From Coccinella septempunctata (taxonomy: Eukaryota; Arthropoda; Insecta; Coleoptera; Coccinellidae): a DNA stretch of 64,000 bases. Location of the stretch: assembly GCF_907165205.1 (NCBI RefSeq), contig NC_058195.1, forward strand, positions 32,384,936-32,448,935, read 5' to 3'. The notes beneath the pieces were generated by a model. That model was not told the DNA's origin and searched no databases. It saw nothing but the letters and a program-made list of their open reading frames with translations. Position 1 is the first letter of the stretch. Each line of letters begins with the position of its first letter. Position numbers and translations under genes: made by a program. Below, piece after piece: positions 9,922-20,076 of this stretch.

Positions 9922-10194
9922 GCCCTCATTTGTCTTTGTCCACAATATGGATTTGCCACGGAACCAATCCATCATTAGATCATGATGAGGACCCAGTATC
10001 CATACTTCGATTATGTCAAAGGTTGGAATCAATCCCTGTAAGTACAATATGAATTGTCCCACAAGCATCCAATCCTTTATTGGAAACTGTGCAAATTCTT
10101 CATATTGTTGTGGAAACTTTTAGATGAATTTCTCAGACAAATTCGGGTCGTATGAGAAAGTTCTCTCAATGGCTGTCACAGCATAATTCATCAT
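9385..10194 (-). pseudogene. Polinton hypothetical protein with Asp-rich tract, one nonsense mutation
   Basis: The frame runs leftward from an ATG at 10194 but is stopped by TAA at 10120-10122, 24 codons in, and is then open to 9385. The protein has no domain I can name. It contains FDIIEVWILGPHHDLMMDW near the start of the longer part, then a tract of about 20 Asp residues encoded by an (ATC)n microsatellite, then about 150 residues of ordinary globular composition, ending in a Ser/Asp-rich tail. It lies between the polymerase (31 nt away) and the convergent gene at 8660-9394. The stop makes this copy broken unless translation starts at Met10068. Confidence 0.5.
9864..9921. repeat. (ATC)n microsatellite, in frame
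   Basis: Nearly pure CAT/ATC trinucleotide run with one interruption. On the minus strand it reads GAT repeats and encodes the poly-aspartate tract of the overlapping Polinton protein. Confidence 0.9.
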
Positions 10195-10224
10195 TATATT
10201 TCTCCCCCTCTCACCCTCTGGAAT

Positions 10225-13200
10225 CTAGGATGATGATGGTATTCGATAATGACCCCAAGGTAGAGTACAATGTGAATTAGGTAGGATGTATCTTTTATCG
10301 TCTCTACTACACAATGCAATTTTGTCCTGTTCAATTGAAAAAACATCATGACATTTAGATATTATATTTCTTTGTCTTACTAATTTAGTGTTGGAATCAA
10401 TCAAGCATTTCAAGTAGTCATCGAAAAAAAGGCTTTTAATCACATTCCGCTTTATGCCTTTCACTTTTTTTATTTCCTCTTTATCAACACGAAATGAGTA
10501 CATTTTTGATCTTAATCCTACGAAATCGGTCATAATCTTACCATTATTCTCATCCTTCATCAAACCCAATACTTTTTTATTGACTTGAGGAATTCCATAT
10601 GGATTTCCTTTAGGATAGTCAGATGTATCAAAGCGTGCGTAGCAATCTCGTTTTATGTACTCATAGGGATTTTGATTTGATACCTCATAAGTTAAACTAT
10701 CAGTATCTACATAATTCAATATACTTTCTTTGAAATTAGGTTGGAAATAATCGTAATGAAATTCGTACAAGCAAACCTTTGAAATGTCTAATACAGACAT
10801 TCCTACATATATTGGTTTATCGATTGTGATTAAACGCTTTTGCAATTTACTAGCGACTAGATTTTCTCCGAAGATCATTCTATCCTTGTAGAAAGGGCTA
10901 GAAATCAAATTCATTGCACCATATCTGCCATACCATTTGTTGACCAATTTAACTTCTCTATGCTTCCGGACGTTTTCAATCGTTTTCCCATACACAGCAT
11001 TAACCATTAATTTGAAAAGATTTTTTTCAAAATTGTTCTTTGCTGTCTGCCTCAAATGTGTATTTTTGTCAATATACATTTTGAGCCAGGCAGATTGTTT
11101 GAATTGAAGAACTCTATGGACTTTTTTCAAAACAAGTCCATGACTCAAGGCTTGTTTCAACGTCCTATAATGCACGATATAATTTTTTTTATGATAAAGG
11201 GTAGTTAATAATTTAGGCAACTTTGATCCAGGTGGTATACGTGATTCCGCACAGAATGGCAAGTCTTTGTGCTTGCCGTGTATTTCGGCGGGATATTATA
11301 AATCAACCTCTAAAATATATCCCTCGGGAGCATCATCAGGTATTTGTGTAATATCTATATTTGTGTCTGTCCACTTGAATCCCCCATATGGCAAACACTG
11401 ACTCATAGCCCAACCATATAAGTTATTCACATCTAAGTAGAGTAAATACTTTTCAGGTTCATTAACATCGAATTTTGGCCCCATATATTAGTTATTAGCC
11501 GTAGAGTATCTGTTTGAACACTGACTTATTCCACCTCTTATACCGTTTTCTATGAATAGTAATATGTCAATATATTTAATGATTTCTAATTTGATTTTTG
11601 TTGTTTTAAGCATACATTGAAAGGTATAACCCGGAAGGGTGTAAAAATGAATAGGATCTAATTCATACTCTTTTATACAGCTATTGCGGAATTGTTCAAA
11701 CACATCGGCTAAAAGCATAATATCAGTTTTAAGATATAACATCATATAATCTTTCAATGATTGACAATTGAATGTGGACCATATTAGTTGAGCGTGTAGA
11801 TATTGTTCATCACTTATCTCTTCATAATTCAATTTGTTGTAGAATTTCTCAATGGATGGTAGACATGTATCATTCAATTTATCAACTATACTGATATAGT
11901 CATAGGGAAACACACCTTTTTTAGTCAAAAGTTTGAATGCATCATCATTATAGTCGAAAAATTGTTTTTTCAATTCAATAAACTGATTCAATGAAAGATA
12001 TGAGGCTAAATTCTCTAGTGAACTGTTGAGAAAACGTAAACTATCAATGAACCTGAATTGTATTTGAGTATTTTCATCATATTTCGTAAAACTAATATAT
12101 TTTTCTTTATTTAATGGTAGAAGAGAAACGCGGCCCTGTTTTGCAATCTCCTTTATAAGAAAATGTGCGTCATATCCACCTAGATTATGGAAAACTACTG
12201 GTATGATAAAAGACTTTTTGAAATTGAGATTACAACTATTGTGAGCCCACCCGCGGCACACTCCAGTAAAGTGATCATGGTCCATGACTATTTTATCATC
12301 CGCTTTGAATGTTTTCTCACATATATGGCATATAACTCGACTATGTGAACCAGTTGAGTTTATGGGTTTCACATGATTAATTATTTTGCATAACCTATCT
12401 GCAATCTCACACAATTTATTCGAGAACCATTCCATGCAATCAACCCCAGTATAGCTCTCATAATATGACGGTACAATGTCCTCATAAGAACTTTTCAAAT
12501 AAAAACCTGCGCTGATAGGTTTGTGTTCTTGATACTTTAAACAACTCAAATTTATATCATTGATTGGTTTCAAATATGACTCAAAGTCACAATACATTAC
12601 AAAAGGACTTCTCTGTTTGTATCTGTAAGTTGTAAAACTAACATGAGACTTTTCTGGAAACTGTATGTGACATGGCTCATGATTCGAGCACAATTCGATA
12701 TGTTTCCCTAGTTTTTCTTCTGTAGTGAAATAATTAAGACATTGATCGCATATGAACTTATTTTTTTTTAGACTTACTAAGTTGTTTCGACACTAACCTC
12801 GACAATTTCTTAATATACACATAATGATATTCTATTTTGGCATCAATAGGAGCATTTTTCCCATCATCAATATGGTTATATATATTCTGAATTAGAAGTA
12901 AATTGGCATGTCTTTGTGGAATTTTGGATTTGCAGATACGAGATGGAACTACAATGAAATCATCATTTTTAACCATTTGCAGTGAGAAAACATTCACTGA
13001 AACATTATTCAACATTTCAAACCTCTCTATATCTTTAAGTTTTATAGGAAAATCTATACCATCACAATTAAAAATAGTGCTTGGGTGGGGATATGATGAC
13101 ACTCTATCAGAGTGGGAAGATACTGGATGTAAGCATGCAGTAATACTCCACAAAAAACAACATTGATCATTGTTTTTGATATTAATGCATGCTTTTTTGG

Positions 13201-13904
13201 CCGCAATTTTTTCAGGAAGATGGATGAATGAACTACCTCCATTACCCATTTCCACCTTATTCATATTGACTTCTAATGATACAATTGATTGAAGAGCAAA
13301 ACCACTCTCTTTCTCTTGAAATTCTTCAAGTTTTTGTTTGATTATGTTTAAAGCATTTCTTTCAAACCAATCGTTTAAATCTGTTCCCCCATCATTTGTT
13401 GCATTTTGTGTAGGGAAATATTTGAAATCGAGTAGCTCATCATCACCACTTTTTTTAATGAATTGTCCGCAAAATACTAAATTCACTTTAACAATTCCAA
13501 TACTGCTTATTGCATTTCTAATTCTATATTTGAAAAGATGAAATGCATCATCGAAAAATTCTTCAACGACCGTATGCTTCAAATTGATTATAACCCCAGT
13601 TCTTATTCTTGATTCAAATGCTGATTGAACATCCTCCCATTTCACCCGATTACTTCTTACACTTCGTATTCCCTCACCTCTATGCGCATCAAAGGATTTG
13701 AGTTGAATTTTGTATCTTTTCAAATGGCAAATGGCAGATTGAATGCTGAATTTTTGTCCGTGATGAGTATTTTTCATTAAATTTTTCAATAAACGAATAT
13801 GTTTGTTAATCAAATTGATCCATTTTTTTTCTAATCATGATGTCATTTTCGTGAAACAGAAGATTCATTGCATTATGGAATAAATCAATATTACATACCT
13901 CCAT
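10225..13904 (-). pseudogene. Polinton protein-primed DNA polymerase B, multiply disrupted
   Basis: Replicative polymerase of the element. Leftward it shows: an N-terminal domain (13813-12758); a C2H2-like finger just after the first frameshift; exonuclease motif I (MYCDFESYLKP, near 12590); an HNH-like Cys/His cluster (CHIC...DHDHFTG); Exo II (FHNLGGYDAHFL); Exo III (YLKTDIMLLADVFE); polymerase motif A (LYLDVNNLYGWAM, near 11430); motif B (LMVNAVYGKTIENV, near 11010); and motif C (NYVDTDSLTYE, near 10710). Lesions: a frameshift near 13810-13830, assuming the ATG at 13904 two nt after the upstream stop is the start; a frameshift in the A9 run at 12761-12769; and in-frame TAA codons near 11485 and 11293. 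All catalytic motifs survive, so inactivation looks recent. Confidence 0.88.
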
Positions 13905-13906
13905 CT

Positions 13907-14215
13907 TCACAATTGGACAATCTCAAAGAGTTGAACTGGTTTATATTTCGGTATTTCCTTCACCCCAAGGAATTTGATTCCAAACCCAGCTCCACTGAAT
14001 TCCTTTATGACTTGCTTCAGATGGTCGTTTGCTCGTTTCGGTAGAAATATACACTTTTCTTCCAACTCCAAGAGAATAGATTCCCCGAATCTAGTCTTCA
14101 GTAATTTTGCATCAATTATTCGATGGACTTCACCCACTATCAAATCCTTAAGTGATGCAATTGGTTTCTGGTGCTGTGAAAGTGAACCACACTGGTTAAT
14201 TTTTGTCAGATCCAT
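13907..14215 (-). CDS. Small Polinton protein, unknown function
   Basis: A 102-residue intact frame that ends 2 nt before the likely polymerase start. It begins MDLTKINQCGSLS; the middle has LLKTRFGESILLELEEKCIFLPKRAND, a strand-rich pattern, and the end is KPVQLFEIVQL. Proteins with the same T-R-F/Y-G ... F-L-P-x-R pattern recur next to polymerase in insect Polintons as I remember them. A small beta-barrel or ssDNA-binding role is possible, but this is a guess from position and strand pattern. No other domain seen. Confidence 0.5.
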   Translation of the reverse strand: MDLTKINQCGSLSQHQKPIASLKDLIVGEVHRIIDAKLLKTRFGESILLELEEKCIFLPKRANDHLKQVIKEFSGAGFGIKFLGVKEIPKYKPVQLFEIVQL

Positions 14216-15312
14216 TGTTATAATTTTTATTGTTTTTTTTTTATTTTATGCTGAAATAAATTTCAAATATTTAAGAATATTTCCATCGCTACAAAGTTTG
14301 AATACTTACATTGAAAAATGAGATTCTTCACAAAAATTCACTGAAGAAAAACAATTTCTTATTACTCTATGGACTGCAACAAACTCTGTGATATTTCTTT
14401 TTCCATCAAAGTCAGAGCAACTGAGAATTGAAGACTGATGTTGGAATGGCAGTTCTATTCTTTTTATATTCTTCTCGACCCTTTTTCCCCACCATCATGG
14501 TCCTTCTCACCATTCAAAAAAATAACCAGACTGTTTTCGTTATAAAAGATCTGCATCAAACGAATCTGAACTGAAGACCAATTAAATCTTTTATTTATTA
14601 CGGTGAGAAACGCCACTCGACAGGTGTATCGAGAAGAATTAAGGGATAGCTCCGCCCTTTGTCATTAAACACAATAAACCTTCAGCCCCCATTAGTGGTC
14701 ATAATGTACCAATTTTGGGACAAAGGGAATGAGTAAACCTGTCATTCTTATCACATGAGGCGGAATGCAGACTGACATCTTCGAATACCTATAGCATCAA
14801 AACTATTTCGAATGGGTAAAATTTACATTTTTATTACGGTTAGAATCCACAGGTATATTGGGGAGTAAAAGAGTGACCATTAATTCAGATAATTGTCATT
14901 TTATGATAAAAGACCCAAACTGATAGTTTTCTCGAAACATCCTCATAGATAAGAAAAAAAAAACCCTGTCAAAGGAATCTCATCTATTATACTGAATTAT
15001 TACGAAATCATGGACCACCTTTATAGCTTCTTCCTTTCACGCACACAGAGACACCACCCTTAATTAAACAACGATTTTTTCATCTAACTCTGAAAAATAT
15101 TCATCAATCAATCTAATAACACACCAGTATAACATTTCATAATCCAACCACATAATGTTCAAGTACTCCGAATCATACTTTGTCGGATTACTCTTGAGTC
15201 GCCATTGAAGTGGCCCAGAATCCGCTTTCCTAACCTACTTAGTTTTTCATTGATGTGATGAATCTTCTCCGAACACAAAATTTCACTAACTTCTTCCAGT
15301 TTCTTCATTGAC
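14216..15312. other. Non-coding stretch right of the Polinton genes
   Basis: No gene is visible. The right terminal inverted repeat of the Polinton should lie here, but I found no matching inverse in the left 1.5 kb. The sequence at 14600-14760 is somewhat more GC-rich. An ATG-started frame at 15159-15443 crosses the hAT end and is not credible. Confidence 0.4.
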
Positions 15313-15320
15313 ATAAGAAT

Positions 15321-17497
15321 CAGTGGCGGCTCGAGCATATTTATCGTGGGTCGGCAGATATATGTATATATATTGTTATGGTTCAGTTTTAACCAAATGA
15401 ATGTATTGTTGAATTGTCGTGAGTAACAATTCAAATCGTACAAAATTTAGTTTCATATAAAAGAATTTTTCAGTTGGAAATTTCAAAGAGGTTTCTCAGT
15501 TCTAATAAGATCTAGGCTAGTTAGTTGTTCTTCGAATTTTAGAAAATTGTTACATTTGTTAGCATTAATGAGAATATTTAAATTATCATAGATGCTCAGA
15601 TTTCGAAATTTCAAGATGACAGGAAACAAAAAAATAGATTTGTCAGAATTTTTTTCGAGAGTATGAATGAAAGGAATGTTTTTGTAATTTGAATATTGAA
15701 AGATTGAATATTATCGATGCAGTATGTATAGAGTTCGGAGTTCGAGAATGTTATAATCTCTTATGAGATCTTGAATTGAAAAATTGAATACAAGGATAAA
15801 CATAAACTTTGATGGGAGAAAATCCTAATATGGAGGTGATATAATACATGACAAATTAAAGAAGAAAGAAAAACAAATTTGATAGAAACATGGAGATTCT
15901 TCAAGAGATATTGAGAAAATTTCCGAAATTTTGACAACAATATAGTACAACAATAATGAATTCGACCAGTGACTTCATATCAGATAAGTAGTGTCATAGG
16001 AGCTAACCTTCGTGAAGTGATATTGACAGGACAATCAGAGATATAAAGTAAGGTAATTTAGTAATTAGTATTTAAGTGTTTGTACTTTATTATTTTCTGA
16101 TTGATTATAGTTTGTTGATTGAATATTAAATTTTTTATATATATATCATTGATAAATATCATAAAGCACTTTACAGCTGAGAACCCCCTTGAGAAAGAGT
16201 TAATAGAAAAATATTTCAAAATTCATTGAAAGTTAGTATTAAATCAATTTCAAAAGGTTTATGAATCCGTTTAAACTAAATTTAAATTTTTTTATTCATG
16301 ACAGGTTGACAATAAAGGGATTGATATAAAACGGATCATAACAATATATATATTTTTAAATATTTTCTGTACCTATGTATTATGCAGGTTTCCAGATCAC
16401 CATGGGGTACTGCACTCGGTGCGTTAGTTTTTCATAGTGGAGTATCGCCAAAATTTTTGTTTCTGTTTCAATATTGACTGAAGATTATCCGGAAAATAAA
16501 AAATGATTGAGAAATAACTATTTTAGCCCTGCATACCACTTGAAAAATAAACATAATTTCGGAACAAATATGAGAATAGGAACCAAAAATATATATAACA
16601 AATAAAAATACTCTAAAAATGCTTATCCATAAAATAAAATTGGAAAAACAAACAAAAGTGCATTCTAAAGAAATTGAGAATTGCGAGAAATTAACATCAC
16701 CTCGAGCGCAAACGATAGAATCGAGATATCCCGAACGATCATTCTTCGAGTTACCGAAGAGAGGCATTCTAGGGTCGGCAGGGTCGCTGCCTGCCGGACC
16801 TAAATGTCCTACACCGTGCGAAGTATTGAGCCAACAATATCAACTTTCATCATAGTTTTGGTCTTTATTCTTTGAAAAGTTCTTAAAAAATTGTCGGAAT
16901 TTCATTAGTATTATATATTCAGCACTCACGTTCATAAGAATTAATAAATACGATAAAAATTCGTTTTAAATAACAGCGATCTCTTGTAATTTGTTATGTG
17001 AAACTGAAACTATCGGATATTGACGAAAAAAACATTAAATAAGAGGCTTATCTAATTTTAATTGTTATCCGATTGAAATTCCAACAAAAATTATTCAAGT
17101 TTGAAGCAATTTGATTCATTGATATTAGCTCTCCTTCGATATGTTTACAATGCAGATTCGGCATGCCGTACCTGAATGAACAGAACGAACGGTCGGTCAA
17201 TCGGTCGCTAGAGAAGGCATCTGCATCTGTCTTCATAGCTCGATTGAAGATGAGCGTATTTTGTCTACGGACCGAGTAGGGATTTAAATTGAAACAGCGC
17301 ATTTCAAAGAGGTTCCATATTCCATTGATATCAGATATCATATACCTTATATTTTTATAAAATTTATTGAGAGCTATGTAATGTTTGGAGAATTTCTAAT
17401 ACAATATTATTTTACACAAGTGAGAATTCACATTTTTGCTGCTCGCGAAATTTTGGGTCGGCACCTCCGCCCTGCCGTCCCTGACGGGCCGCCACTG
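15321..17497. mobile_element. Non-autonomous hAT transposon (TIR CAGTGGCGG, 8-bp TSD)
   Basis: The 2177-bp element starts CAGTGGCGGCTCG and ends with the inverse CCGCCACTG. It is flanked by a perfect 8-bp duplication, ATAAGAAT, at 15313-15320 and 17498-17505. Eight-base duplications and CAGTGGCGG-type ends are characteristic of hAT elements. The subterminal GGGTCGGCA motif occurs near both ends in inverted orientation. I find no transposase frame inside, so movement would need a transposase from elsewhere. A GGTCGGCAGGGTCGCTGCC segment at 16770-16800 repeats the terminal motif and may mark an internal rearrangement. Confidence 0.9.
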
Positions 17498-17773
17498 ATA
17501 AGAATACCAAAAATTCGAAGAAACCAATCTTAAAAGTAATTTGACGAGGTTGATGATGATTGATTACAACTTATTTAGCATCAATATGTTTATTCATATA
17601 CTTTGACAGGAAAATAAACTATTATTTTTACTAACCTTCGTTTCAATCAATTACAAATGAACGATAAATACTTCTAAATCTTTCAGGGATGGGCCAAAAT
17701 AGTAACATAAATGACGATCGTTATATACGTCTAGCACTTTTATGTTGCAAATGTGCTAAAGACGTAGAATAAC

Positions 17774-18330
17774 CTGCCAGGAGGGCATTTCAGAACTCCA
17801 GAAGTATATGTCAGTTTCATGTTGGCTATCCTGTATTATCTTTAATTCATTCCGCGATCATCAAGGTCACTTCAAGGTCAAAACCGCTCTTCTAAAAGGG
17901 ACATATTTCTTCTGACCCCAAAAATAAAAGCAACGAATGTTCGATATCCAAAATCACAGGATCTCATTGAATAAAAGGCTTTCCAGATCGCCAAGGCCGA
18001 ATTCATCATGGCATAGTGGAGAAAAAACCTTTAAACTTTTTTGGGCAATATTTTCCTTAGAAATGTTCTGAATTTTTTGTGCCGATGCATTACTTTTGCT
18101 TTTTTCAATTCGCGGGGGCTTCAAGGTCAGAAGGAAGGCATAAATTAAGGTCATATTTCGAAATTGCTCGCTATTTTCATTTTGTACGAGTTTTCTCACG
18201 AAAAAAAAACGCAATTGACCTTGAATTGACCTTGAATATCAAGGTCATGGTCGAAACCAGAGTCACCATCTGATAGCCAGAGAAAAACAACAAAAAGTTT
18301 TGTTTTCTCTAAAATGCCCTCCCGCATTCT
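17774..18330. repeat. Foldback-like repeat rich in AAGGTCA motifs
   Basis: Inverted copies of GGAGGGCATTT lie at about 17780 and 18313. Between them are at least seven AAGGTCA/TGACCTT motifs: tandem pairs near 17868-17884 and inverted ones near 18217-18246, with singles near 18121 and 18144. The two clusters sit in opposite arms. The block has no convincing gene. The whole looks like a decayed foldback element. Confidence 0.5.
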
Positions 18331-19145
18331 CCCGGAATTCTAACAATTCCGATACTATTGTGATACCCTGTATATTTTTGAGAAAATTGACGTATTTCGA
18401 AAGAAGCAACGATTTTTGATGGGTAAACATTTTCATAGGGAATATGTAGAATCTGATAAAAAAGTTTTTTTCGAAATCGATGCTTGTTCTGTGGGTTCCT
18501 ACATTTTATCATTTTACAGTCTAACGTTACTTCACTACTACGGGCACAGTCTCCCTGAAACGTCACGTGCGACGTTCAGCCGCAGCTGACCATAGAAATC
18601 ATAATATATACAGGGTGTTCCTAAATTGAACGTACAAACGAGAAGGGGAGATTCCTTAAGTGAGTTTAAAAAAAAAAAGTTCCATAAACATGGGGTCGCA
18701 AACGTTTCGTTTTCGAGATACAGAGTGTTGAAGTTTGATTTTTTTTCAAGTTTTTTCTCATAGTATCTACACTTCACAAGATATTCAACTGAAACTTGGC
18801 ATAGATATTATATTTTAGAGTTCTCACCACGTGACATGGCAATTTCGATAGAAGATCTACAGGGTGATATTTTTTCTGGAACACTGCCACCTGTTCTTCT
18901 GCAGAACTTTTTTTTGGTGAGCAACTGTTAATTTGAAAAAATGTAAAAAAAAGCTTTATTCTTATACTAAACTTTTCGGTCTCTTGTAGTTTTGTCGTAT
19001 CTACCAGCGATTTCGAGAAAAAAACTTGAAAAAATTCAAACTTCAACACTCTGTATCTCGAAAACGAAACGTTTGCGACCCCATGTTTATGGGACTTTTT
19101 TTTTTAAACTCACTTAAGGAATCTCCCCTTTTCGTTTGTACGTTC

Positions 19146-19319
19146 TGTAGTGTATTAAGGTTGAATAGTACTTGTTCTTTAGATTGATTATTGTAGATAG
19201 GTGGGGATGTCAACGTAACGAAGAATGTATATATGAAGTGGGGAGTCAGTTGATGTAATAGATGCTTAGTACGAACGTGTGTATTATTGTATTCCTGAGA
19301 CCTAGTAAAAAACGTAACA
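19146..19319 (+). repeat. 5' LTR of gypsy element
   Basis: A 174-bp repeat starting TGTAGTG and ending TAACA, matching 24001-24172 with few differences. The following TGGCGACGAGA (19321) has the position of a primer-binding site; the matching tRNA was not identified. Confidence 0.85.
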
Positions 19320-19333
19320 GTGGCGACGAGAAA

Positions 19334-20074
19334 ATGGCTGAAGCAATTGTGGGCAAATTGAGAGAATTCAGTCTGGCTACATCAGATTGGTCCATTAACA
19401 GAGCAAGATCGAATAATTATTTTGCTGCTAATGGTTTGGATAATGCAGAAAGCGCATCTAAAAGAAGATCCATTCTACTCAATATGCTGGATGAAGAAGC
19501 TTACAAGTTAATGTACATTCTGTGCAGTCCAGGGAAACCCGAACAAAAATCATTTGATGATTTGATTCGTCTCTTTGATAAACAAATGCTACCTCAAGAA
19601 ATTCCACTGGCGGAAAGATTCAAATTTTATCAAGCTAGGAAAGGAGAAGAGAAATCACTAAAGGAATGGGCAGCTCGTATTCGCGGTTTGGCAGTTCGAT
19701 GCAAATTTGGTAATGAACTCAACAACTGTCTACGAGATAAATTTTTCTGTGGATATGAAAAAGGCCCAGTATTGGATAGACTTCTGTAGGAGAAAATCAC
19801 AGTTTCCCTGGAAGAAATGGTGGCGTTAGCTGAAAACAAAATGGCCGCCCAGAACCATTTTCAGCAACAAATGGCGACAGGTACCACAAACATGAAGACG
19901 GAGGCATTGCAGTACGTGGAGCGCAGACGCGGAAAAGAGAAGGCAACCAATGGAAACAAGGAACCACCGAGGACGTCAGAAAAATGTCGAGCATGCGGAA
20001 AACCTGATCATGAAAAAGCTAAGTGTTCATTCAGAAATTATGTTTGTAGGATATGCAATAAAAAGGGCATTTAG
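19334..20074 (+). pseudogene. gypsy gag with zinc knuckles
   Basis: Gag starts at the ATG at 19334, 14 nt after the 5' LTR. Upstream codons of the same frame lie in the LTR. The first part is a capsid-like helical domain with FDKQMLPQEIPLAERFKFYQ and a later EWAARIRGLAVRC motif. An in-frame TAG at 19787-19789 interrupts it, and the frame continues through EEMVALAENKMAAQ to a CCHC knuckle (CRACGKPDHEKAKC) and the start of a second one (CRICNKKG). A one-base loss at about 20070 throws the second knuckle out of frame just before the protease frame at 20077. Gag would assemble the cytoplasmic retrotransposon particle. Confidence 0.85.
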
Positions 20075-20076
20075 CA

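Larger units (their letters stand above)
1486..14215. mobile_element. Polinton/Maverick DNA transposon, degenerate
   Basis: Polintons are large self-synthesising DNA transposons related to adenovirus-like and virophage-like viruses. This copy has the diagnostic set: protein-primed DNA polymerase B, retroviral-type integrase, A32/FtsK-type packaging ATPase, adenain-type cysteine protease and a penton-like capsid protein. Genes are packed with very short gaps in three blocks: leftward 1486-3717, rightward 3767-9394, leftward 9385-14215. Several genes carry stops or frameshifts, so the element is dead as it stands. The coordinates cover only the gene block. I could not find matching terminal inverted repeats on either side, and no double-jelly-roll major capsid gene is visible, so the left part may be deleted or lie outside the window. 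Confidence 0.9.
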
